Below, one piece after another: positions 46,745-57,260 of a DNA stretch of 64,000 bases. The stretch's first letter is position 1, and each line of letters starts with the position of its first letter. The translations under genes were made by a program, and so were the position numbers. The notes below the pieces were generated by a model that was not told where the DNA came from, ran no database searches, and worked only from the letters and a program-made list of their open reading frames with translations. Origin of the DNA: Megaleporinus macrocephalus (Eukaryota > Chordata > Actinopteri > Characiformes > Anostomidae); assembly GCA_021613375.1 (NCBI GenBank), contig CM038718.1:41435057-41499056 (forward strand). Reading direction: 5' to 3'.

Positions 46745-46950
46745 AGCTGGGATACAATCCCAACAAATTCCCAAGCATCTTCTAACCACAATCATTTGGA
46801 ATACCATAGCAATATCTTAGCATCCTTTCCAGCAATAACTTGGGATACCATAGCAATCACATAGCATTCTCTCCAGCAACTACCTGGGATACGATAGCAA
46901 CCACCTGGAATACCATAGCAACAACCTGGCAGCTTCTTGTATCTACTATG
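46745..46950. repeat. AGCAACCACC patch and junction, copy 2
   Basis: Degenerate AGCAACCACC-type units end in the same ctggcagcttcttgtatcta junction as at 44,590. This indicates that the patch and the adjoining 21-bp array were duplicated as a block. Confidence 0.9.
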
Positions 46951-48030
46951 AATTATTCAGTTTATAGAATGAACAATTCAGCGTCTCTTATAAATTATTC
47001 AGAATCTACTAAGAAGTTTCAGTAACTTTTATTTTCAGTATGGACTATAAAGTATTCAGTATCTAATATGAATTATTCAGTATCTACTATGAATCATTCA
47101 GTATGTACTATAAAGTACTCAGTATCTGGTATGAATTATTCAGTATCTACTATGAATCATTCAGTATGTACTATAAAGTATTCAGTATCTGGTATGAATT
47201 ATTCAGTATGTACTATAAAGTTCTCAGTTTTTTATATGAATTATTCAGTGTCTACTATAAAATATTTTGTATCTGATATGAATTATTCAGTATCTACTAT
47301 GAATCATTCAGTATGTACTATAAAGTATTCAGTATCTGGTATGAATTATTCAGTATGTACTATAAAGTTTTCAGTTTTTTATATGAATTATTCAGTGTCT
47401 ACTATAAAATATTTAGTATCTGACATGAATTATTCAGTATGTACTATAAAGTATCCAGTATTTGATATGAATTATTCAGTGTCTACTATTAATTATTCAG
47501 TTTCTACCATGAATTATTCAGTATCTACTATAAAGTATTGAGTATCTGATATGAATTATTCAGTATGTACTATAAATTATTTAGCATCTGATATGAATTA
47601 TTCAGTATGTACTATGAATTATTCAGTATCTGATATGAATTATTCAGTATGTACTATAAAGTATTTAGTATTTGATATGAATTAATCAGTTTCTATTATA
47701 AATTAATCAGTATCTACTATGAATTATTTTGTTTGTACTATAAAGTATTCAGTATCTGATATGAACTATTCAGTATCTACTATAAAGTATTCAGTATCTG
47801 ATATGAATTATTCAGTATGTTATGAATTATTGAGTATCTACTATAAATTATTCAGTATCTACTATGAAGTATTCAGTATCTGATATGAATTATTCAGTAT
47901 GTTATGAATTATTGAGTATCTACTATAAATTATTCAGTATCTACTATGAAGTATTCAGTATCTGATATGAATTATTTAGGATCTACTATGAATTATTTAG
48001 TTTCTACCATGAATTATTCAGTACTAAACA
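46951..48030. repeat. 21-bp minisatellite, array 2
   Basis: Same unit as 44,600-45,600, with ggtatgaattattcagtatg and ctataaagtattcag variants and repeated blocks of about 168 bp near 47,090-47,400. The open + frame is an artefact of the 21-bp period. Confidence 0.95.
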
Positions 48031-48689
48031 GACTAAGGGAGGAGGGTAGCTATTATTAATAGTTATAAACACAGTGAATAAGGTGATTAATGCAGTAAGA
48101 GCTGTAAACAGTGACTCTGAACATATTTTGGTTGTGATTGTGATTAATTTGGTTGTAGTGTCACTTACGAGTCATCAGTTTATCACGCTGACCTTTCAGC
48201 CTGTGACCTGAGGCAGAGATACGCCCCACCTGCACGCTGAAAACACCACACTTATCTGTGAGCACACGAGGAGCTGACCACTGTTTATAATACTCAAAAC
48301 ACACCAGACATCGGACCACGCGCTCGGCCTTGAGGGCTGACGAGCGCACGGGCAGGAAAACACGCTGCAGTCAACTCGAGATTTTACAGATCTGAAATTT
48401 GTGATATGTCTCAGTTTAACTCTCAGAGATCTGGGGGGTGGGGGTGGGGCTGAGGGGGTCCGCGGAGCATTGCTCACGGCTGCTCGCGCTCACGGTGTGT
48501 TATTGCTCTGCGGTTAGAACCAGAAACTCAAGCTGCAGGAATGATAGCAGCCGTGGAGAGAGAAGTATTAACACAGGCAGATTATCAATATGTTCCCACC
48601 AGCAAGGAACCAAAGCAGGGGTCACCTGCCGTCCAGGGGTCCGGCGTTTGGTGTGGACCTGGGTCACTGTGTCTTAGTGTCTATACAGT
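48031..48689. other. Unique interval, GC-richer in the middle
   Basis: The part 48,190-48,600 is GC-richer, with a G-rich stretch ggggggtgggggtggggctg near 48,433 (quadruplex-capable) and short frames on both strands. Nothing is recognised as a gene. It may be a small regulatory island. Confidence 0.4.
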
Positions 48690-49120
48690 GATGCCTAAAG
48701 GTTTCCATACAAGTAACAAGAACCCAATTAAACAAATGAGACTAAACTATTATACCTGCTCATTAAGATCCAGTCTTTCATATCTGTGAGGGTAAACATA
48801 GGTATACCACCCGTATGTAGGTGGTCCTGTATTTAAGTCTGATCTTCAGAACACGTGATGGTGAAAGTGAATCAGCACCAACACCTCAGAACCTCAGAAC
48901 ATCAGCTGTTAGCACTCATCAGGCTGCAAAGCATTACAGAACCATCTCTACAGAGTTCCGACTCCACAGTCACACCGATTGTGCTGGACCCTTGTTGCCC
49001 CCTCTGGAGTGATCCACCAACAAAGATCACTCCAAGAGCAAAGCGTGGAATAATCTGTGAGGTCATCAAAGAAGCCAGGGTCACTTCAAAGCGGTCCAAA
49101 GGGACACACACTGTAAACAC
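48690..49120 (+). mobile_element. Tc1-like transposon relic, 5' part
   Basis: The + strand near 48,925-49,100 encodes YRTISTEFRLHS in one frame and DPPTKITPRAKRG in another. These match the paired helix-turn-helix and GRPTKIT-type hinge (AT-hook/GRPR region) of fish Tc1-type transposases. The frame is shifted between the two, and the catalytic domain is absent. The upstream 48,800-48,870 region resembles the transposon leader. It is another subfamily from copy A. Confidence 0.72.
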
Positions 49121-49317
49121 CGCTGTGTGTCAGAGCTCTGTAAGCACGGGCGCTCTGACTCAGTAGGTGGGTCAGTAGTCAGTAGGTGGTGAGTCGTCGG
49201 CCCAGTACTTTGGAAAGTGGTGGCTCATGGCCCACTGACCCCTGTGGTTCCGGTGGTCCTGAATCAGACCACCTGAATAATCAAACCTTTATTCAAAGAG
49301 TGAATCTCCCAGTCTGA
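49121..49317. other. Unique spacer
   Basis: No feature is recognised apart from repeated cagtaggtggg words near 49,160-49,185. Confidence 0.5.
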
Positions 49318-52300
49318 GAGCGGACCTCCCTCTCTTTCTATACCTCTCTCTCCACCTCACTCTCTCTTTCTCAGTCTCTCTCTCTCTCTCTCTCTCTTTA
49401 CATCTCTCTCCACCTCTCTCTCTCTTTACATCTTTATCTCTCTTTCTATACCTCTCTCTCCACCTCACTCTCTCTTTCTCAGTCTCTATCTCTCTCTCTC
49501 TCTTTACATCTCTCTCCACCTCTCTCTCTCTTTACATCTTTATCTCTCTTTCTATACCTCTCTCTCTCTCTCTTTACATATTTATCTCTCTTTCTATACC
49601 TCTCTCTCCACCTCACTCTCTCTTTCTCAGTCTCTATCTCTCTCTCTCTCTTTACATCTCTCTCCACCTCTCTCTCTCTTTACATCTTTATCTCTCTTTC
49701 TATACCTCTCTCTCTCTCTCTTTACATATTTATCTCTCTTTCTATACCTCTCTCTCCACCTCACTCTCTCTTTCTCAGTCTCTATCTCTCTCTCTCTCTT
49801 TACATCTCTCTCCACCTCTCTCTCTCTTTACATCTTTATCTCTCTTTCTCAGTCTCTATCTCTCTCTCTCTCTTTACATTTCTCTCCACCTCTCTGTCTC
49901 TTTACATCTTTATCTCTCTTTCTATACCTCTCTCTCTCTCTCTTTACATCTTTATCTCTCTTTCTATACCTCTCTCTCTCTTTACATCTTTATCTCTCTT
50001 TCTATACCTCTCTCTCCACCTCACTCTCTCTTTCTCAGTCTCTATCTCTCTCTCTCTCTTTACATCTCTCTCCACCTCTCTCTCTCTTTACATCTTTATC
50101 TCTCTTTCTATACCTCTCTCTCTCTTTACATATTTATCTCTCTTTCTATACCTCTCTCTCCACCTCACTCTCTCTTTCTCAGTCTCTATCTCTCTCTCTC
50201 TCTTTACATCTCTCTCCACCTCTCTCTCTCTTTACATCTTTATCTCTCTTTCTATACCTCTCTCTCTCTCTCTTTACATATTTATCTCTCTTTCTATACC
50301 TCTCTCTCCACCTCACTCTCTCTTTCTCAGTCTCTATCTCTCTCTCTCTCTTTACATCTCTCTCCACCTCTCTCTCTCTTTACATCTTTATCTCTCTTTC
50401 TCAGTCTCTATCTCTCTCTCTCTCTTTACATTTCTCTCCACCTCTCTGTCTCTTTACATCTTTATCTCTCTTTCTATACCTCTCTCTCTCTCTCTTTACA
50501 TCTTTATCTCTCTTTCTATACCTCTCTCTCTCTTTACATCTTTATCTCTCTTTCTATACCTCTCTCTCCACCTCACTCTCTCTTTCTCAGTCTCTATCTC
50601 TCTCTCTCTCTTTACATCTCTCTCCACCTCTCTCTCTCTTTACATCTTTATCTTTCTTTCTATACCTCTCTCTCTCTCTCTTTACATATTTATCTCTCTT
50701 TCTATACCTCTCTCTCCACCTCACTCTCTCTTTCTCAGTCTCTATCTCTCTCTCTCTCTTTACATCTCTCTCCACCTCTCTCTCTCTTTACATCTTTATC
50801 TCTCTTTCTATACCTCTCTCTCTCTCTCTTTACATATTTATCTCTCTTTCTATACCTCTCTCTCCACCTCACTCTCTCTTTCTCAGTCTCTATCTCTCTC
50901 TCTCTCTTTACATCTCTCTCCACCTCTCTCTCTCTTTACATCTTTATCTCTCTTTCTCAGTCTCTATCTCTCTCTCTCTCTTTACATTTCTCTCCACCTC
51001 TCTGTCTCTTTACATCTTTATCTCTCTTTCTATACCTCTCTCTCTCTCTCTTTACATCTTTATCTCTCTTTCTATACCTCTCTCTCTCTTTACATCTTTA
51101 TCTCTCTTTCTATACCTCTCTCTCCACCTCACTCTCTCTTTCTCAGTCTCTATCTCTCTCTCTCTCTTTACATCTCTCTCCACCTCTCTCTCTCTTGACA
51201 TCTTTATCTCTCTTTCTATCTCTCTCTTTCTCAGTCTCTACCTCTCTCTTTACATCTCTCTCTTTACATCTCTCTCCAACTCTCTCTCTCTTTACATATT
51301 TATCTCTCTTTCTATCCCTCTCTCTCCACCTCACTCTCTCTTTCTCAGTCTCTATCTCTCTCTCTCTTTACATCTCTCTCCACCTCTCTCTCTCTTTACA
51401 TCTTTATCTCTCTTTCTATACCTCTCTCTCCACCTCACTCTCTCTTTCTCAGTCTCTCTCTCTCTCTCTCTCTTTACATTTCTCTCCACCTCTCTCTCTC
51501 TTTACATCTTTATCTCTCTTTCTATACCTCTCTCTCTCTCTCTTTACATTTCTCTCCACCTCTCTCTCTCTTTACATCTTTATCTCTCTTTCTATACCTC
51601 TCTCTCTCTCTCTTTACATTTCTCTCCACCTCTCTCTCTCTTTACATCTCTCTCCACCTCTCTCTCTTTACATCTTTATCTCTCTTTCTATCTCTCTCTT
51701 TCTCAGTCTCTATCTCTCTCTTTACATCTCTCTCCACATCTCTCTCTCTTTACATCTCTCTTTACATCTCTCTCCAACTCTCTCTCTCTCTTTACATCTC
51801 TCTCCACCTCTCTCTCTTTACATCTTTATCTCTCTTTCTATCTCTCTCTTTCTCAGTCTCTATCTCTCCCGCTCTTTGCATCTCTCTTTACATCTCTCTC
51901 CACCCCTCTCTCTCTTTACATCTCTCTCCACCTCTCTCTCTTTACATCTCTCTCCACCTCTCTCTCTTTACATCTCTCTCCACCCCTCTCTCTCTTTACA
52001 TCTCTCTCCACCTCTCTCTCTCTAGCTCTCTCTCTTTACATCTCTCTCCACCCCTCTCTCTCTTTACATCTCTCTCCACCTCTCTCTCTCTACCCCTCTC
52101 TCTTTACATCTCTCTCCACCCCTCTCTCTCTTTACATCTCTCTCCACCTCTCTCTCTCTTTACATCTCTCTCCACCTCTCTCTCTCTTTACATCTCTCTC
52201 CACCTCTCTCTCTACTTCTCTTTCTCTCTTTACATCTCTCTCCACCCCTCTCTCTCTTTACATCTCTCTCCACCCCTCTCTCTCTTTACATCTCTCTCCA

Positions 52301-52405
52301 CCTCTCTCTCTTTACATCTCTCTCTACCTCTCTCTCTCTTTACATCTCTCTCCACCTCTCTCTCTTTACATCTCTCTCTACCTCTCTCTCTCTACCTCTT
52401 TACAG
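49318..52405. repeat. CT-rich minisatellite with higher-order units (3.1 kb)
   Basis: Building blocks are tttacatctttatctctc, tttctatacctctctctc, cacctcactctctctttc and tttctcagtctctatctc. Larger blocks repeat almost exactly: identical segments start 148 bp apart (near 49,479 and 49,627) and 408 bp apart (near 50,179 and 50,587). After about 51,650 the array simplifies to tttacatctctctccacc units. Open frames on both strands are artefacts. Confidence 0.96.
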
Positions 52406-52583
52406 TCTTTACAGTGTATTACAGTCTATATATATATTATACACATGTACATACGTACACACCCATGCACATTTCACCCCTCCTCCCCCCCCCACCCCCC
52501 ACCAACACACACAGAGAAACATTAGTTCGTAACTTCTTCTTAGCCTCCGGGAGAAAACACACAATCACATGTGGGCAAAAAAC

Positions 52584-52624
<41 letters not shown>

Positions 52625-52766
52625 AGAGAGGGTGATAGGGAGAGAGGTAGAGAGACAGTGAGGGAGAGAGGGTGATAGGGAGAGAGAGAGAGAGAAAGAC
52701 AAAATATATGAGCAAAACACAAAAAATATGAAGCACAAAGGAAGCATGTAGTGTGACAGAGAGGGG

Positions 52767-52804
<38 letters not shown>
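52406..52804. repeat. Microsatellite cluster (TA, CA, C, GA)
   Basis: A short TA and CA stretch is followed by a C-rich run near 52,484-52,500, a GA tract at 52,587-52,620, a repeated ggtgatagggagaga block to 52,700, and another GA tract at 52,770-52,806. Confidence 0.9.
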
Positions 52805-52809
<5 letters not shown>

Positions 52810-53010
52810 GAATAAGCTGTGGTTAGATATGGAGAGCAATCCGTTCCTCTGTTTAATATCGGGAGGTTTGGGTGGTGCGGGCCGGAGACGTGGATCAGCC
52901 TGCTGCTGTAATAAAGGCCGGAGCCGCAGGTTATTTGTGAGCGGACTGACGCCGCCCAGCAGCGGATATTATCATCAGCTCAGAACTGTTCACCCCCCAT
53001 CTGACTTTAT

Positions 53011-53018
<8 letters not shown>
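52805..53018. promoter_or_regulatory. Candidate conserved noncoding element J
   Basis: A 210-bp unique island sits precisely between two GA tracts. It contains gctgtggttagatatgg (Runx-like TGTGGTT), cctctgtttaatatcggg, gctgtaataaaggccgg and agcggatattatcatcagc. GC-balanced composition and motif density suggest an enhancer or promoter core. A 109-codon + frame crosses it but lacks a domain. Confidence 0.4.
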
Positions 53019-53073
<55 letters not shown>

Positions 53074-53090
53074 GAGAGACAGAGAAATAG
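53019..53090. repeat. GA microsatellite
   Basis: About 70 bp of GA with gaca interruptions, directly following element J. Confidence 0.97.
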
Positions 53091-53184
53091 ATACAAAGCA
53101 AAACTGTTGTGGCCGGAAAAAAAAAGAGATGGATGGAAAAAGGAGAGAGAGAGACTAATAAGCACTGTCTGTACTTCATTCATT

Positions 53185-54100
53185 CAGAGTGACCGTCGCC
53201 CCCTACGCTTCCTGTAGTGTATTATAGTCTGTCAGAGTGACCGTCGCCCCCTACGCTTCCTGTAGTGTATTACAGTCTGTCAGAATGACCGTCGCCCCCT
53301 ACGCTTCCTGTAGTGTATTACAGTCTGTCAGAATGACCGTCGCCCTCTACGCTTCCTGTAGTGTATTACAGTCTGTCAGAATGACCGTCGCCCCCTACGC
53401 TTCCTGTAGTGTATTACAGTCTGTCAGAATGACCGTCGCCCCCTACGCTTCCTGTAGTGTATTACAGTCTGTCAGAACCACCGTCGCCCCCTACGCTTCC
53501 TGTAGTGTATTACAGTCTGTCAGAACGTCCGTCGCCCCCTACGCTTCCTGTAGTGTATTACAGTCTGTCAGAATGACTGTCGCCCCCTACGCTTCCTGTA
53601 GTGTATTACAGTCTGTCAGAAAGACCGTCGCCCCCTACGCTTCCTGTAGTGTATTACAGTCTGTCAGAACGTCCGTCGCCCCCTACACTTCCTGTAGTGT
53701 ATTACAGTCTGTCAGAATGACTGTCGCCCCCTACGCTTCCTGTAGTGTATTACAGTCTGTCAGAACGACCGTCGCCCCCTACGCTTCCTGTAGTGTATTA
53801 CAGTCTGTCAGAATGACCGTTGCCCCCTACGCTTCCTGTAGTGTATTACAGTCTGTCAGAACCACCGTCGCCCCCTACGCTTCCTGTAGTGTATTACAGT
53901 CTGTCAGAACCACCGTCGCCCCCTATGCTTCCTGTAGTGTATTACAGTCTGTCAGAACCACCGTCGCCCCCTATGCTTCCTGTAGTGTATTACAGTCTGT
54001 CAGAACGTCCGTCGCCCCCTACGCTTCCTGTAGTGTATTACAGTCTGTCAGAACGTCCGTCGCCCCCTACGCTTCCTGTAGTGTATTACAGTCTGTCAGA
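53185..54100 (+). repeat. 48-bp minisatellite, array 2 (19 copies)
   Basis: The unit cttcctgtagtgtattac, agtctgtcagaatgaccg and tcgccccctacg is the reverse complement of the array at 10.6-12.2 kb. The + strand therefore stays open for 288 codons with the same 16-residue repeat. The main variants are agaatgaccg, agaaccaccg and agaacgtccg. Similarity between arrays is as high as within arrays. Confidence 0.97.
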
Positions 54101-54682
54101 TAAACTGTGTGGATCATATGAACATGCAAACAATACATTGACAAAAGTGTAGCCCAAGAGTGACATATAGATTGAAATCTCTCTGAAAATCGACTGTCTT
54201 CTGGTTTAGGACCAGGTCTAAAATGTTTAGCACTCTTAAAGCGTACTCAAAGGTGAAGATTTCTAGGTTAAAGGTCATTCCAGTGTCAGGCCTCTGTTCT
54301 TTTCTCTAGCCTTGTTTTTTACTCCTATTTAACAGGACATGTTGCGTATTTGTAGTTTGCTGGAATCCCAAAACATACACGCCGTTTCCGCTCAGCCCTC
54401 AGCGCATGTACACTGATTACAGAACAGCCTGCAGGCTCTGCTGTTTAACACATCAGGACAGTGAATCATCTCTGATGTGTAAATCTCAGGGCCGTCGGCA
54501 GAACTGGGACACAAGCACTCAAAACAATGAGAGTCATACGGCTTAATGACTAACAAGGACCCCGTTAGTGCAGGCTGTGTGTATATGAACGCGAGTAATG
54601 ATCACTTTCAGGGGACCCAGCACCCTCAGGTCGAAGAAAACTTCCAGACGTAGAAGTTTTGGATTTCCAGACGTAGAAGTGT
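54101..54682. other. Unique interval
   Basis: No gene or repeat is recognised apart from a duplicated ttccagacgtagaagt near 54,640 and 54,665. Confidence 0.5.
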
Positions 54683-55627
54683 GACTGGTCACTCCAGAGA
54701 ACACGTCTCTACAACTGTAGAGTCCAGTGTTGGCGTGCTTTACACCACTGCATCCAATGCATTGTTCTTGGTGATGTAAGGCTTGGATGCAGCTGCTCGG
54801 CCATGGAGACCCATTCCATGAAGCTCTCTACGCTCTGTTCTTGAGCTGATCTGAAGACCACATGAAGTTTGGAGGTCTGTAGTGATTGACTCTGTAGAAA
54901 GTTGGTGAGCTCTGTGCTCTATGCTCCTCAGCATCCGCTGACCTGCTCTGTCATTGTACGTGTTCTACCACTTGGTGTCTGAGTTGCTGTCGTTCTCAAT
55001 CACTTCCACTTTGTTAGAACACCACTGACAGTCCACTGTGGAATATTTAGTAGTGAGGACTGGGGATCTTTCAGAGTCACTATTTACAAGACTGCTACAA
55101 GATTCCTTTTGAGATTATTTCCTATTTATATGATTGAAGTTAGCAATATTCAGCTAAGATGTACGGTTAGCTGCTAGGCTAATTGTAACTGTAGCCCCGT
55201 TCAGCTGGGATTTCGAGGGCTTCAGCGATTTCTGTCCACCTTTTTTCCTTTTCCACTCTGTCGTGGTGTAAATGGTAAGATACATCAAATAGGCACTCTT
55301 GCTCACTCCATAGCCCACTCCACAGCCCACTCCACAGCTCACTCCACAGCTCACTTCACAGCTTCACCAGTTTCTCCTCCTTTTATACAGTCCAGGAGAA
55401 CCACAATTTCCAAACCCTCGCCGGACTCCCCTCCATGTCTAACTTCTTTACCCGCCATACCATAAAATCGCTTGAAAATCGTTTGGCGTAAGGTCAGCAC
55501 AACGTGTGTAGAAGCAGTCTGCAGGTTCAGGTGCTTGGTTTTATACACCTGTGGCCATGCAAGTGACTGGAACACCTGACTTCAAATGATTTAGATGAGA
55601 GAGTGAACAATTTTGGCAGGACAGTGT
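54683..55627 (-). mobile_element. Decayed Tc1/mariner transposon, copy B, with nested insertion
   Basis: Same subfamily as copy A (33.4 kb). On the minus strand the middle part 54,740-54,934 reads ITTDLQTSCGLQISSRTE and GMGLHGRAAASKPYI, the second DNA-binding region and its hinge. The outer end 55,505-55,627 carries the leader and a terminal sequence ttttggcaggacagtgta. About 440 bp of foreign DNA (55,061-55,504) replaces about 85 bp of the N-terminal coding region. The catalytic half is absent to the left of 54,683. Confidence 0.87.
55061..55504 (-). pseudogene. MADF-domain relic nested in Tc1 copy B
   Basis: On the minus strand near 55,190-55,290 a frame reads ECLFDVSYHLHHDRVEKE and then RWTEIAEALEIPAERG. 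It is a second, diverged copy of the 27.03-27.28 kb relic, in opposite orientation. Matching DNA runs from about 55,061 to 55,290. The rest (55,290-55,504) has no partner at 27 kb and includes a short ccactccacagctcact repeat. It is probably an accessory-protein fragment of a PIF/Harbinger-like element. Confidence 0.5.
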
Positions 55628-57034
55628 ATCAGTTCTAGCCTTAAGTAAACAAACAAGGAATTATCTAATAAATGCAAAACTTTGAAGTGGTACTCATGTC
55701 CAGCTGTCCAGTGATGGGCACATTTGATTAAGGCATGTCGAGTACATCACTAAATACAGTGCAATGTTATAGAAGGACCTCACAATTAAAAACATGGAAG
55801 AAAGCTGAACACACACTAGCGTACATCTGTCTAACCGAGAAAGGCCAAAGCAGCAGTCGACTAAAGGCTGAGGTTCTTCAGTTCTTTACCATTAAAGTCC
55901 CCCCCCACACACACACACACACCACCCCCCACCCCAACACACATCTGCAAGTTTCAATCACACGGCTCGAACCACAACAAAACAAATACACAGTCTATGA
56001 TCTCTCACACAGGAACCAACGGACTATGTGTGTGTGTGCATGTGCTCTATGTGTGTGTATGTGTGTGTGTGTGTGTTGTGGATGGGGCTGGCAGATGTGT
56101 AACAAACTAATAATAAACAGACACATTTTTAACCGCAGACCCTCGAAACCATTAACCCTTAGCTGTTTAGAGCGATTATTGCTGTTTGCCATGCAACTTA
56201 AACGCAATTATGCAATGATGTAATTAGTCATGCAGCCAGTTACACAACAGAATTACACTCACGTTCAATTTACCTTCAACGAGGTCGGGTTCGAGTCCGA
56301 GCGTCGGCTTATTTCTGTTTGTTTTTGTGGCAAAAGATGACAAAAACAAGGCTGTACATACAGTGTAGCACTAAGAACACTGTTCTGATGGAGAACCAGC
56401 TGTTTATGTAGTACAGGAAAGGGTTCCACTACTCTTTAAAGAACCCATATGCTGTACTTCAGTATGGTCCACCTAGAGGAGATCTCCTCAGGCCAAGGTC
56501 CGGACCGTCATCATCTCTAGCGTGTGTTCTGATTCAGTGGTGTGTTCTGTTTACTGAAGTAGTCTAGTATTAGCATCTTATACCATCAGCTACTGAAACA
56601 CCAACACATCACACATACCATTCAGTATATTTCAGTATATTTCAGTGAGAGAAGTGAGCTCTTGGTCGTCCAGCCAGGACTTTAAATCTGGGCTGAAACT
56701 GTGTTAGGACCATTCTCACACTCATATGAGATATGGTTCTGTGGTTCTTTAATCTACACAAAGTAGATTAAAGGTCTCTGTGAAACTTTCAGTTTAAGAT
56801 GATCTGCTTTAACCAGCACACAGTGATCCACTCACACAGCATGGCTGCTACTTCCAGTCACTGTTGAGGTTGTGGTGCTAATAAAGGTGGAGCTGCTCGT
56901 CTCTTCAGTCTCTTCAGTGTTGAACGCTGAGCTGAAGCTGCTCCATGTTGTGCGAGTGTTGGAGAAAGTGTCCGGAGTGAAACGTACAGACTGCAGAGTT
57001 AAAGTTCAGGATTCTGTTAAAGATGTTCTTGTTT
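55628..57034. other. Unique interval with CA and GT microsatellites
   Basis: CA-rich DNA at 55,903-55,945 and GT-rich DNA at 56,025-56,075 are complementary. A B-box-like gggttcgagtccgag lies at 56,287-56,301 without an A box or cloverleaf. A TATTTCAGTATATTTCAG duplicate is near 56,622. No gene is recognised; the 83-codon frame at 56,872-57,123 has no domain. Confidence 0.45.
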
Positions 57035-57120
57035 TGGGAATTCTCCGTTCCACCTTAAACGGTGCTGTGGTTCCATTCAGGCGTCTGTACGAGCTGCAGT
57101 GTTTAAGGTGGAACATTAGA
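57035..57120. mobile_element. Palindromic-family element (short copy)
   Basis: ttccaccttaaac (57,048-57,060) and gtttaaggtggaa (57,101-57,113) are perfect inverted repeats about 40 bp apart, giving a stable hairpin. The word is shared with the 20.0-kb palindrome and half sites at 30,746 and 63,618. Confidence 0.55.
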
Positions 57121-57260
57121 TGAAGAATGTGGAGAAGAGGAACTTCAGGCTGGTTTAAAGATGAACATGGAGCTCTGACAGTTGGGTTGTTTGTTGGGAA
57201 GGAATGAAAAGTGGTGACGTTTCCCTTCACAGCCTGGAACGCTGGATTTCTCCACCACCG

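Noticed and set aside
44615..47541. Open frames with NYSVSTM repeats
   Set aside because: Seven-codon period of the 21-bp minisatellite; the frames break wherever units vary in length.
51195..52025. 276-codon Leu/Ser-rich + frame
   Set aside because: CT minisatellite artefact with competing frames on both strands.
56287..56301. B-box-like gggttcgagtccgag, possible tRNA
   Set aside because: No A box at proper distance and no cloverleaf can be drawn upstream.
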